Below are positions 1 to 11,507 of a stretch of 64,000 nucleotides of DNA, piece after piece. Below the pieces are notes generated by a model, which was given only the letters and a program-made list of their open reading frames with translations, was not told where the DNA came from and made no database searches. Numbering within the stretch: the first letter of the stretch is position 1; the number at the start of each line of letters is the position of its first letter. The DNA is from Saccharum officinarum. Taxonomy: Eukaryota > Streptophyta > Magnoliopsida > Poales > Poaceae. Both the position numbers and the translations under genes were made by a program. The stretch lies in NCBI GenBank assembly GCA_020631735.1, contig CM036162.1, positions 89,108,016 to 89,172,015 of the forward strand, read 5' to 3'.

Positions 1-2939
1 CTCCCTCACTATGAGCTCGTCAACCCTAGCGCCATGGTCGCCGCCACGCCGAGCCATCGGAGTAGCCACTAAGGCACTTTGACGTGCACGTGGGCAAGCT
101 CTAGCTATGGCAACATGACCAGACGAGGTCAACCATGTGAGCACGTGGTGGATAAGCATGGCCATGAGAAATATCTCACCATCGGGACACCGGCCTAGCC
201 AGCCTATAAATAGGCCCGGCCAACACTGCTCTTGTCTCGCCCTCTCGGCCTCTCCACTATCAGCTCTGCCAAGGACAGGAACACCCCATCTCCCCCTCTA
301 TTCCACCTTTCTCCTCTTCCTTTCCACTTTCTCCCATTTTCCCCAATTTGGGAGTTCACCGGCGCCATTAGCGCCACCTCTCCTCTTCTCCTTTGCTGCG
401 ACATCAGCCGATTGGAGTGACCGATGACTTCCCAAGCTTCTCCTCTTCCGCTTTCCATAGCTAGTTGGTAGCTTAGGTCTCTGTGTTGCACTGCTCGCGT
501 GCACCCCGCTCCGTCAAGCCGCCATGGCCGTCGGCCATCATCGGCAAGGCCACCCTAGGGCACACCACCACTGCTACACTCCTCACTCACTCGCACACAC
601 ATACACGTAGTTAGTTGTTTAGGATAGGGCCTAAAGGGTCAAGTCCACCACAATGTGCTGTCATGACCCCTCTAATGAGTTGCCACCACCACTATGGGCA
701 CCCGCTGCCGTCGGAGATCCCGCCACCATCTGTGGCGTGACCCCGTGAATTCTGTCCACCACTCGACCATCACCGCCAAGGCCTGACGCTGCTTGCGTAG
801 CCAACTCTGGCGAGCCGAGCCTCCCTCCCCTATTTCGGTGATACAGCGGCCACCTCCATCTATCGCCGTCTCCCCTCCTCCCCCTTCTCTATCTCCACCT
901 TGTGGGACCTGGTGGAAACGGCGTTGTCGTCATCCCTCTGTCCCCGTCCATCACCCCTCTCTCTCTTATTCACTGACACGTGGGCCCGAGGCCATAACGC
1001 CGATGCCGCCATTACTGCTGAGATAGGCAGGGTGGCCCACCCATCATCCACACACACACCACACACACACCGCAGGGTACGCATTAGAAAATGCTAGGTA
1101 CACCCAGCTAGTGTACACAGAGAGCTAAAAATATAGTTTCCTGACTTAGAAAAATTCCTAGAAAATTTGTAAATAAACTAGATGCATTAGGGAATTTAAT
1201 CATGTAGTTTGCACATATTTTCATGCACCAAAAAATGCATACAAAATTCCACCTAGTTAAATAGCTATGGAATAAACTTCTAAAATACATAACTTTTAAA
1301 CCCTAGCTCCTTTTTACATGAAACCACCTCTAAGATTCATCTAAAATCCAACCCTATCATTTGCACCTCATGCCACCATATAGTTCTATGTTTGCTTTTG
1401 CCCTTTCTTTTGTGGTTAGCGGTAGTTTTATTTCGACCGATACGCCCGACAGATGACGGTAATCATCAGGAGGACGAGGACCTGAATTTTGTAAACATGC
1501 TGGAAGGTGACAACGATGAAGGCAAGTCCTAGCTCCCCTCTCTACCATCTTGCTTAAACTACTGTAATGTTAAAACATGACTATAAGATTATTACCCTAG
1601 AATATGAGCTCGGTTAATGTGATATGATTAAGATAAATGGTTATCTTGTTATTTTATGAGCTCCACGTTATGAATAGATTTAGGGATAATAATGGAACTT
1701 AAAACTTGTTAAACCTAAAACTAAACCCCGACATGGGGCGAGTGGTGGTGAACTCTGGAGGTAGTTTACCATGGCAGGATGCCTGGAGAGGATTCCTGTG
1801 GGATATACTCACCTAGGTCACATAAGGACTAGTTCATAGTCCCTCTCGCCTAGTGAGTCATTTCATATAGCCACATATCTATATGGGTAGGCTTAATCTC
1901 ACTCCCTGTTAGATAGAAGTATAATTTCTACTAGGAGGCCGGTGTAGGCAGCGGAATATCAGGAGCCAACAGGGGGATAGGTTTTCTTCTGTGGTCCGGC
2001 TGGCGTGGATGCTATGTGATATTCCACGTTAAGCTTTTGGTTTTTGGCTATGTTCGAGCCCTTGTTTTTCTTGGCCATGTTTGAGCCATGTTATCTTTTG
2101 TGATGATTTGGTATCATCATGTATGGGGGGATTTGGTATGTTCCTGGTTTTGTGTTTCCAACCCCTGAGAAGTCATAGTAGAGTTATATGGACATCTAAG
2201 GTCATGTACATTCGGTACGAGGTCTCGTTAGGTCTATTTCGTCCACTGATCATGGATGAGGTTGCACCTATCATGTGAGGAAATTTGTACACCTCTACAG
2301 AGTTACTTAAATCTATTTGAATAGCCATGTCCTTAGAATGGGCAAATACTAGTATGAGATACTATGATTAGTTTTACTTTTTTTATGTGTAATGAAACTG
2401 GTAATGGAATCGATGCTAACCCGAGTACTAGTGGGAATGGTAATACTCCGCTAGTACCCAACCTTTAATCATAATCACCACTACACTTCTATTTCCACCC
2501 TATGGTTAGGACTTGCTGAGTACGTAAGTACACACCCGTTGTTGACTCATAGACCTCGGCATAGAAAAAGACTATGACTTCGACAAAGAAGCGTACCACG
2601 AGGATTAGAGTTCCCACTAGGAGATTCATTCGTAGGAGTATGACATCGAGGCTAGGGTTTCAACCATGCTCAAGTTGCCTGTGGAATAGGACACTGTTTC
2701 AATGTATAATAATCCTGCTCTAGAGATCACCAATAATGTCACTTCAAGGTCATAGTCTTCCGCTAGATATGTAGCCTATGATCGTGCCCCCTTTTGGGCC
2801 ACTGTTGTAAGACCTTAATTCTAGATATCAATAAAGTTTGGAACCTTTTATTATATGTCTATGTACCATTCTTGTGATTTGTGTATTATCCTAGCGCAAA
2901 TACGGATGCACTTAGGACTCTCAAATTGAGGGGCCGATA
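1..2939 (+). mobile_element. Partial long LTR of a gypsy-type element
   Basis: The stretch ends just before a Met-tRNA-type primer site at 2942 and holds a TATA box near 204, a GC-rich leader-like block to about 1080, and an AT-rich U5-like remainder. That order is the usual layout of a long grass Ty3/gypsy LTR, so I read it as one LTR whose left end lies outside the window. The end near 2939 reads GATA, perhaps a decayed CA. A (CA)-rich microsatellite lies at about 1048-1072. No convincing protein gene is present; a short reading near 1430-1530 rich in Asp and Glu may be an LTR-internal remnant. The second LTR is not in the window, so the boundary is inferred and the family is not certain. 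Confidence 0.6.
204..213 (+). promoter_or_regulatory. TATA box of the partial LTR
   Basis: CTATAAATAG sits about 2.7 kb upstream of the primer site, with a GC-rich transcribed-leader-like block after it. This is a canonical plant TATA context and would be the promoter of the LTR covering the start of the window. Confidence 0.5.
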
Positions 2940-2941
2940 AG

Positions 2942-2953
2942 TGGTATCGGAGC
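2942..2953 (+). other. Primer-binding site, Met-tRNA type
   Basis: TGGTATCGGAGC matches, with one change, the TGGTATCAGAGC primer site complementary to the 3' end of plant initiator Met-tRNA. It fixes the orientation of the element as forward and places the LTR end immediately upstream. Confidence 0.75.
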
Positions 2954-3119
2954 TGAACTTGACCGTAGGATGAAGCCTAAGGGTTGGAACGCGTTAGATA
3001 GTTTTATAGCAATAGGAATACCCGCAAATCTTATAATAGTAAAGGCAACAAACCCTTCTCATTGTCATTTCTCATTTTTGTCGCAAAATGTTTAAAGCCT
3101 TGTGGTGAATTTTGCAGCA

Positions 3120-3768
3120 ATGGACGACACATGGGAATGTTCGAACTGTTTGACCGCTGGAGGTTTCCCACCACTCCTTTAGGAGACACTTCAATGCTTG
3201 GGCTACACTGAGCCTCCCATGTACTACTATTGCGAGTGCGACGTGGAGGGTGTACTTAAGTGCAAGATGCACCTGCATATTATCGAGCATCCAATAAACA
3301 CTGAGTTCAAGGGTCAGATGCATCCCAACAATCGGAAGAGAATTAAGTGGCACATGTCAGATTGCAGCACGATAGGCTCTCATGAACATTTGTTAGGAGT
3401 ATGAAGCAGAAGTCAACAACACTCATGCAAAGTTCTTTCTAGTGATGGATCAGACTTCTCTTGTTTGGCGTAAGAAGATTATGGCAATGGAAAAGGCAAA
3501 ACCACAAGCACTAGAGTACCCTCTCATGACTATAGCCAAGTACCTACATGCCCTCGACACTCTCTATGAGGACTAGGAAATAGAGTTGAAGATAAAGAAC
3601 ACCAAACTCACGGAAGTAGAAGCTGAAGTGCAAGCACTAAGGATGGAGCTACTCATGCTAAACTCACAGCTGTCAACCATGAGAGAAGAAAAGGAACAAT
3701 GCAAGCAAGAGCTACAGAAGGCCCTTGAGCACCCAAAGGCAAGGAAAAGGAGTATGAGATCCTACTAA
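3120..3768 (+). pseudogene. Decayed gag-like ORF of a non-autonomous LTR element
   Basis: The ORF opens at 3120 just downstream of the primer site and begins MDDTWECSNC with a CxxC pair. A stop codon follows at about residue 21, then the same frame runs on with aromatic and Cys-rich sequence (TEPPMYYYCECD) to 3404. A frameshift leads to a highly charged coiled-coil stretch at 3586-3768 (heptad-like Leu/Glu/Lys). Grass genomes carry many non-autonomous LTR elements with an ORF of this general plan (short Cys-containing head, coiled-coil tail), but I cannot name a function. No protease, reverse transcriptase or integrase follows, so the element would have depended on another for mobility. At least one stop and one frameshift make it a pseudogene. 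Confidence 0.5.
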
Positions 3769-3827
3769 AGAATCAACCACCCATAGCAGCACGAAGACCG
3801 CTGGGGATGCAGGGACCATTGGACCCT

Positions 3828-4122
3828 TGTTGGCGGTCACTATTGCATATATAGAACCGCCAAGCTAAGTCCAAAATAGGAGAAATGAACAATCTTTTAA
3901 CACATATGCATACACTTTGACCTAGCTCCACTTGTTTCTCGAGAAAACATGTTTTGTAGCCAAATACCCAAAAACAAGTGAAAATGCACAAAATAAAGAA
4001 CAAAGCGCAAAGCAGAAAGCGAATTCTAGAAATGTGCAAAGAAGGAGAATGGAGAAGCCCAACAATTCTGCACATCTGGGCCGAAGCACCGACGTGCCCG
4101 GGTATATAGTGGCGGGTGGATG
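3828..4122 (+). mobile_element. Athila-like LTR, left part (split)
   Basis: The sequence starts TGTTGGCGGTCAC and runs to the solo-LTR insertion at 4123; it resumes at 8953. With the right part the LTR totals about 960 bp and ends just before an Asp-tRNA-type primer site followed by Athila-type gag. The left boundary rests on the TG start and on the family's usual opening, because the matching 3' LTR is not present. Confidence 0.6.
4118..4122. repeat. Target-site duplication GGATG, left copy
   Basis: GGATG directly precedes the TGTAACA start of the solo LTR and matches the right copy exactly. Confidence 0.88.
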
Positions 4123-7100
4123 TGTAACACCCTAGGTGTTTGGCTTGCATTTTGGGCATTGCATTGCATCACATGAGCACATTCATCCCATTATCACATG
4201 TGCATCATATTATGTTTTCAATGTTGCAACATGATTTTCATTAGTGCTTGTGTAGGTGTGTATCATATGTGATGTCTCTGGGATATGCCTAGTACACTAG
4301 AGGGGTTTGCATGCTCCATAGGCCATGTTTCAAGTGTTGCATGCCTTTATTTCAATGTTTCAATTGCTTGTTTTGCTTGTTTCAATTAAATGTTTCATAT
4401 GTTTTGATTCTTTATTTCAATTAATTTGAGAAGCTAGAATACATGGATCATGTGCAAATGAATGTGGTGACTCACCAAAACACCCTAGATATACTTAGAG
4501 TGTCATTACGAACAATGTTCATGAAGGTCATTAGTTCTAATTATGCTTCTAAGTATTGGTGTTACTTGGGTTGACACTAGAACTAGTTTGTTTGACTGTT
4601 TAAAAAGTGCTATCAAAAGTCAATGCATGGTGGTGCACCCTTAAACAAAGTTGTAGCAAATTTGTTATGGAACAAAAGTTGTAATATGTCCATCTCATGA
4701 AAGTGACCAGAACACCCTAAAAAATGGCCCACAAGTCAATTAGGGGACTATTTTGGACTTAGCAATTTCTGGCTAAGCCAAAAGTGCAGTTGCAGTTTGA
4801 TGTACTCCACTTTAGGGCTCTGTAGTTTCCAAACCAAGTCAAACCAGCCTGAGCTCCAATTGACAATCCTGTAGATCTCACTTCACTCTACAACTTTGTT
4901 AATAATAGTTTGCACTAGATCGGCCTAGATTGGGAGTTTTAGGGCGTCAAACATGCTCTATCAGTCGGCTTTCGAAGGCTGAATTTGAAATTTTCAGTGA
5001 ACGCCGTGGCCGACCGGCATCAGAGGGGAATGTCGTGTGGCTGCTTGCGCGTGCCTAGGATGCCACGGCGTCACTCTTGCATGCCTAAGAGAGTGAAAAA
5101 CCAAGTCCCGATCGGTGTTTTCCCATTCCCTCACTCTTCCTCCACCCTCGTTGTCTTCTCCGGCGAGCAGACGCCACCGCGAGCTCCGCCACGGTCGTGC
5201 ACGGTCACCACCGCACCATCGCCTGCCAAACCGCGTCCCTAGCTCTTCCTTGAGCCCCTCTATCCCCTCGTCCTCTCCACGCAGAGAGCCGAGCACAGGT
5301 AGGGCTACATTGCCCACTCCACCGCCGCAGTACCTCACCGGAGTTCTTCCCGCGGGTGCTCACCGTGGCCAGGGCTCTCTGGCCATCCCTTTCTCTCTCT
5401 AGTGCGCTAGGACCGATGTGGTGCTAGGATGCTCACCGAGGGGTTGGGTTGGGTCTAGCGGCAACCGCCGGCGAGGTGCGTCGCCATGCGCTCTGCTGAG
5501 CCGCCATGCGCGCCGACGAGCTATCCCCGATGGCTCTGCCCTTTGTGTAGCTAGGTCAATCGGTGCGGCTTGAGGTGTAGGTCATGTTGGTGCCCTTAGT
5601 CTTGTCGGCCGACTCACCGGCGGCGAGGTTCACCGGCGACTTCCCCTTCCCTACCTCTGTGCATCTGACCAGCGGGCCCCCGCTATCAGCGCTCAGGTGG
5701 GCGGGAGATGGCCGTGGGCTACGCTGCGCCATCGGGCCAGCCCAGTATCTTAGTTAGGTTTAGTTTTTGTTTTTCTTTTTCTTTATTTCACATATTTGAG
5801 TGCTAGATTCAAAAATCAAAATCTGGTGATTTAGAGATCCAAATGAAGAGATTCAAATTTTGTGGTGCTCCTTGTGAAGTCTAGTTTTTATTAAAAATAG
5901 AAAACATGATATGTTCTGTTATGAAAAATAGAGTTATTGTTTATGCCTTTTATTCATGCATGAAAGGAGGAAAATCATATCTCTTTGTATACAACACCGA
6001 ATGACTTGAAATTTTTATGGGGTGCTGTTTATGCCATGTGTAGCAGGTAGTTTAAATTTCATTAATTTTAGATATTGTATGATGGAGTTATGTATTTATC
6101 TTATTTGCATGGGTGGATCTAGTGTGAATTTTCATAATTTATCTATAGATCCAATAAAGATGAAATTTTATAAGTGTTATTCTCATGTTAGTAAGAACCA
6201 CAAAAAAATATGAAATATGTTGTTTGATACTTTTCAATAGGGTTTCTCAATTATGTCAAAATCAGTCTTTCTGTCTGTTATTTTTATTATATTCAAATAT
6301 ACTTGCTCAAATGCTATGAAATGTTTATGGTAGTCTCCTGGATATATGTGGTAGCCACTGTAATTTTTATAGAATTAATTGTGGAGTTTTAATATAGGTT
6401 CATTTATTCACCAAATTATCTAAATAGATTAATAAAGGGGTGTTAAAGAAATTATTTAGATGTTGGCACCACACTTTCTGGTGTTCTTTTGATATGTTTA
6501 ATAAGTTGGTAAACTTGGTTTAGCTTAAATGTGCTTTTGCTACATCACTAAATATTTAATTTAGTGAATCTGCCAATCCTAGATAGATTTCGGGATGTTG
6601 TTAATTACTCTATGTAAATAATAGTTTCATGTCTTGTGGTCTATAACAAAGTTGTTTTGAATTTCATGATCTAGCTACTGTTAAATTTTGGTGGCATTTG
6701 GTCATATAGTTTAGGAGTTTTAGCTGCTCAAAGTTGGCTCTCAGTTTTGGTTGCTCTCTGTTTGCACAGAACAGATTCTGTGTTTGATTTAATTTTACCT
6801 AGGAAACTTTGGAATCATGCTTTGATGTTTATAAATGATTTGTAAATAATTTCATAAGCTTTCTAGAATGTCCTCTTGCAAGTCAATTGAATATGTAGAA
6901 CTCCTGTTGTGATTGATTTAATGAACTGCTCGTTTCTTTGGGAAACCTGAAACTCTCTGTTAAGTGTGCCTTTACTATCCCTAGGCATGTTTGTGATGAT
7001 ATTAGGTGCTCAAATTGATTTAAGGTGGGTTTAGGTGCAGGTGATAGACCTTTAACTGGTGATGAAAAGTTGTACCTTAGATTGCTAGAACTTGGTGAGT

Positions 7101-8947
7101 TTGTATCCTTGCTTATAGAAGAGGTTTGTACTTACTTTTAAAGTGATTTGATTAGGGCGTTGCACCTACTTGGTCAACGAATATCTTGTGATGTTTTGTT
7201 ACTTGTTGTTATTCATCCATCATAAGCATCATGTCACTCTTATGCATTCATGGTATTCATTTTCTGCATATGCATGCAATAGGTGCACCGGAGGGCGTGA
7301 CCTTACTGGAATTTGACGGGACGAGCCAGGAAGCTCCAGAGGTGCAGCAGCCCGAAATCGGAGTTCAGGAGGTGCAGGCCGCAGGAGAAGTGCTAAACGA
7401 GGTCATCGTTGACTGTCTGGACCACGTCCCATGCAATTTCGTGAAAGACAAGCCCCGAAGCATTATAAGCCTTCTAATTTATGAAATGCAATTGAGTATT
7501 ATGTTATATATATTGTTGCATTAAGTTAGGTGTTGGATGAAAACACTTGTTGCATTGATATCCAATCCTTGTCCATATATTATACCTTGAATCCTGTGTA
7601 GCTCAGGCTCGAGTAGATGCTTAGCCCTGCTTTAAGCGGTATAAGTCAGGTGATTTCCTGTCACCTGCGAGCTATAGGAATATATAGGTGGCACGGTTGG
7701 CTATATTTGCTATTGTGGAAAGAAACCTGGTATAATATGAATGAAGACCGGGTGGAGACTTGTAGAGTGGTAGACTTACAGTGACTCCGTCTGTGTCAAT
7801 TAAGGACCAATTCGTTGTACGTCCTCTTGTCATTTTGAACGCATATCTCTCTCTTAGCTGGCTAAACTCGAGTGTTTGACCGTGAATCCGAGTAGCTCAA
7901 CTCAGGCCAGGAGTCGGTAAGTATAAAATGTGCCTTGGAAGGGAGCCATAGGCGTGAGTCCAAGGGCAGGTGATTTAAAAGTCCTGATCGTCCTAGCAGA
8001 AGGGTAATCCCTGAGAGTGCGGGCACTAACCGAACCCACGAAGTTGATTCCTGAGTTATACCAAAGGTGACCCACGGCTGCCCTTGCAAAGTATGCCAGG
8101 GTGAGAGTTAGGAATACCCCCTCAGCTGAGTTGCAATTCGATTCGAGTCACCGTCTCTCACTGGTTAGTGAGAACTTGATAGAGCAGCGGCAACGTAGAT
8201 CTCACTAATTATTATGATGGTTCAGGAATGATGATATGATAATGACAGCCTTATTATACCTGCTATGGTTAATATTGTTTGCTCCTAATCAAGTGAGTGC
8301 TCTAGTACAAGTGCTAATATAGATGACAGGTTAATAATTATTAACTTGGTGCTTAAGGATTAATGATTACTTATCTGTACTAAGCTTTTATGCAAATGTT
8401 GTCAAGATAGCCCTACTTATATCAGCCTTGCATACTCTTTGGTGTCACTTTATTTCTAGTTTATGATGGGTAAGTCTAGCTGAGTACCTTCTCGTACTCA
8501 GGGTTTATTCTCACCTGTTGCAGATGATCTGTTCTATTCTAGGTGCTGCAAGTACTGTTTCCTCCCAGCCGGAGATGAGGACTAGATCGTTGGGCGCGGT
8601 CTCTACTAGTTACCTTACCTAAGTTGCTTTTGTGGGCATGACTACTATCTGGCAATGTATTTGAACTCATGAAGTATGTATCGAACTATGTTGCTTCCGC
8701 AAAACAAACTCGGTTTGTAATATTTTATTTTAAACTATGATGGATGTAATCCGTGCTACTTGTGAACTGTTGTAACGAATGAAGTGTTATATTGAATCAC
8801 TACGATCTTGGCTTGTATGTTGAAAGTTGTTTGAAATCCTTCAAGATTTCTAGACTACCAGGATTATGGGAGCTTAAGTACAGGAATTTGATCACTTCGG
8901 TGATTTTTTTGTACTTATGTTCTTATAATTTGGTCGGTTCTGTTACA
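4123..8947 (+). mobile_element. 4.8-kb solo LTR of a Ty3/gypsy element
   Basis: The element begins TGTAACACCC and ends CGGTTCTGTTACA, so its termini form the inverted pair TGTAACA/TGTTACA. It is flanked by identical 5-bp copies GGATG (4118-4122 and 8948-8952). There is no primer site, gag or pol between these points and only one pair of termini, which is the signature of LTR-LTR recombination leaving a solo LTR. Inside are a GC-rich leader-like block (about 5030-5750), an AT-rich intron-like stretch (5750-7200) and a short Asp/Glu-rich ORF near 7260-7480. Length and TGTAACACC start resemble long-LTR chromoviruses (Tekay/Del group), but the clade is an inference. It lies inside the Athila-like LTR. 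Confidence 0.88.
7254..7524 (+). other. Short acidic ORF inside the solo LTR
   Basis: An open stretch reads acidic sequence (PEGVTLLEFDG..., then FVKDKPRSIISLL) and closes at 7524. It follows an AT-rich, intron-like segment and begins next to an AG (AATAG|GTGCACC), so it could be an exon of a spliced LTR transcript. I recognise no domain. It may be a chance ORF; its base composition differs from the AT-rich surroundings. Confidence 0.3.
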
Positions 8948-8952
8948 GGATG
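8948..8952. repeat. Target-site duplication GGATG, right copy
   Basis: GGATG directly follows the TGTTACA end of the solo LTR. Five bases is the usual duplication length for gypsy and copia integrases. Confidence 0.88.
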
Positions 8953-9616
8953 CATTTTATGTCCCACGGTTGAGGGGTAGGCGGCAGGTGATGACAGCCA
9001 TGTCCGTCCCTTGAACTCCCCCACGTTCAGCCATGGTGTAGGAGTACATAAATTGTCACATGAGGTTACTGGCAGACCAGTACTCGGTGGCCTCCCGATC
9101 CATCTCACACATACCTAGATCTATTTTGTGTACATATATTATAACTTAGCTCATAGCAATCTAACTGTATTAGAACCATCTACTTCTGACTAGGATATTC
9201 TTTTATTCTTTATTCTTGAGTGTGGAGTCTATTATTGGAAGTATGTGTGTGTCCACTATCTATACTACAACTTTTTTTACCCCTGTATGATCATTTGGAT
9301 AGTATGCATGTATGTCTGCTTTGCTCATACTCATGTCAAAATATTTGTTACCATTGCCTTCCTTTGGGAAAATATAAATAACGATACCCTGAATACTTCT
9401 AGGTGAAATGCTACAACGATAGATCCGTGCACTTGCGGATAACATCTGTAAATGTAATGACCTATTGGGTTGACGTTCCTTGGTGTTGTCATTAGGATCC
9501 TCCGGGTCCTAGCGGCGGTGCTAGGGAATGCCAACTCCCCAACATTTCTGGCACCGCTGCTGATGGTAGACCCCATGTCTACTCTTGCTGGTGATGCTAA
9601 GAAATGCCAATAAGCA
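8953..9616 (+). mobile_element. Athila-like LTR, right part
   Basis: Continuation of the LTR that began at 3828, resuming directly after the GGATG duplication. It ends near 9616 (GCA) just upstream of the primer site. Near 9546 a second primer-like string (TGGCACCGCTGC) suggests a small internal duplication around the LTR/primer junction. Confidence 0.6.
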
Positions 9617-9620
9617 TTTC

Positions 9621-9638
9621 TAGCGCCGTTGCCAGGGA
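9621..9638 (+). other. Primer-binding site, Asp-tRNA type
   Basis: TAGCGCCGTTGCCAGGGA differs at two positions from TGGCGCCGTTGCCGGGGA, the Asp-tRNA primer site common in plant gypsy elements including Athila. Athila-type gag follows within about 130 bp, which supports the call. Confidence 0.7.
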
Positions 9639-9763
9639 AGGCGAATGATAACAAATATCTAGCATGATATGTTCAAAGTAAGCATGCATGTATAGTAGCC
9701 ATTTGCTCATACAGGCTAATTTTCTATGTTTTCTCCCTGTTGTGGATGAAAACAGGATAGTGT

Positions 9764-11039
9764 ATGAGTGGATTCGATTTGCCGGACAACTTCGTTCCAA
9801 ATCCGGAGGCACTCCTAAGGAAGAAGGGGACTCGTGCCTTTGCTTCTTCTACCACGTCACCGACAACCGAACCACTCACGTCTGTACCAACTGCTACCAC
9901 TACCATGCCCCAGAAGTCACTCCGTGAGTTCTCGGTTCCGGCCGTTGCCAACATGCCCACCGGGCCCGCTGTCAACCTCGGAGGACAAGAACTTTGAACT
10001 CTGAACCAGGCTTATCACAATGGTACAGGCAAGTCCATTATGTGGACTGCCAAGTGAGGATGCCAATGCTCACTTACAATAGTTCCTTGAACTGTGCGAC
10101 ACCATCGTCATTAAGGACGTCGCACCTGAGGCAATCAAGCTCCGTCTATTTCCCTTTTCCCTTGTGGGAAAGGCGAAGCAGTGGTTCTACAAGGACAAGG
10201 AAGCTGTTGATACAAGGAGCAAATGCTCCACTGCGTTCCTCGCCAAGTTCTTCCCTGTGGGCAAAACCAATGCCCTACGGGGAAGAATCACCAATTTCCA
10301 GCAAACTCAGATGGAACCCATCCCGAAGGCGTGGGAGAGGCTGCAAGAGTACATCCAAGCTTGCCCTCATCATGGGATGGAGAACTGGCTAGTGCTCTAG
10401 AACTTCTACAATGGGTTAACACCCATGTCGAATGGGCACCTTGATGCCGCTGCTGGAGGTGCATTCTTATCGCTCACTATCGATGAGGCTATGGCCTTAA
10501 TCGAGAAGATGGTGATCAACCAAGGCTGAGGGGAGGATAGAACCCTAGCAAAAGCACAAAAAGGCATGCATACCATGAAGGAGACGGATATGCTTGCTGC
10601 AAAAATAGATCTACTCCTCAATAAGTTTGACGAGCGTGACACCGACGTCAACACTGGTACCGTCAAAGCCCTGGACTCAGAGATGACATGCGAGGTCTGT
10701 GGGAATGTTGGACACTCGGGCAATGATTGCCCCAAGACCCGAGAAGACGCTGCTTACATCAACAATGGGTATCGCCAATAAGGAGGAGGCAACAACAATG
10801 GCTGGAGTAACCAACCTTGTCCACCATTCCAAGGTAATTTGAATCACAACTCCAATTACAATTCTAATTTCAATTCGAATCAACCTTTACTTAAGGATTT
10901 GGTACTAGGCCAAGTTAAAATAAACAAAAATTTCACCAAAAAGATGACTAATAATGATAAAATTTTGGAAAATATAAATACAAAACTTGAAAGTTTATCT
11001 ACTACTGTCCAAACACAGTTGAGCTTTAATAAAACCTAG
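9764..11039 (+). pseudogene. gag: Athila-like gag (broken)
   Basis: Gag forms the particle that packages element RNA. The reading starts MSGFDLPDNF at 9764, shifts frame near 9990, and continues with the retrotransposon-gag signature LRLFPFSLVGKAKQWFY around 10140-10190, typical of the Athila lineage. A stop interrupts it at 10398-10400 and another near 10528. A CCHC zinc knuckle follows at about 10689-10732 (C-x2-C-x4-H-x4-C, CEVCGNVGHSGNDC). Then come Asn-rich repeats and a helical stretch ending at 11039. Order and motifs make the assignment firm; several stops and shifts show it is dead. Confidence 0.82.
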
Positions 11040-11159
11040 AAAAACAAATAGCTCAACTAGTGGCTGCTATTCCTGTACCTGATTCGGAGAAGACTTCGGA
11101 GAAACCTGAAGTCCAATTCGAATCAGTTAACATGGTCTCCACAACCAAAGCAAAGCACA

Positions 11160-11507
11160 GGTACTAGAAAAGGCAGGGCTACTTTGTAGACCCACCTTTC
11201 ATCCCCAAGGGAGACCTAGGCTGCCCGACAATCACATGTGCCATTGGCCCACATGTCATCACCAACACCTACTGCGACCTTGGAGCAAGCATTAATGTGA
11301 TGTCCAAGGTAACGTATGATGCAATTCTGAGAGGTCCTCTCGACCTCGTAGATTTTAAAATGCAGATCGCGAAAGCCGATAGGGATAACAAATGACATAC
11401 TGGTAAGGGTACAAGACCAATATGTTCTCACCGACTTCGCCATCTTGGACATGGGCCAAAACAGGGAAGTTCCTCTTCTAATTGGGAGACCGTTCCTTAA
11501 TACTACT
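11160..11507 (+). pseudogene. Athila-like aspartic protease remnant
   Basis: After gag, translation in broken frames gives GYFVDPPFIPKGDLGCPTIT, then a retropepsin-like CDLGASINVMS core and LLIGRPFLNTT, the two ends of an aspartic protease fold. The active site reads DLG in place of DTG/DSG, a form often seen in Athila-like elements. The sequence stops at 11507, where the Tat-type LTR begins, so reverse transcriptase and the rest of pol are missing from the window, probably displaced beyond the Tat element and the gap. Confidence 0.72.

Noticed and set aside
2942..2953. Possible tRNA gene at tRNA-like strings such as TGGTATCGGAGC
   Set aside because: Only the 12-base primer complement is present, without cloverleaf arms; the same holds at 26549, 32814, 39057 and 56566.
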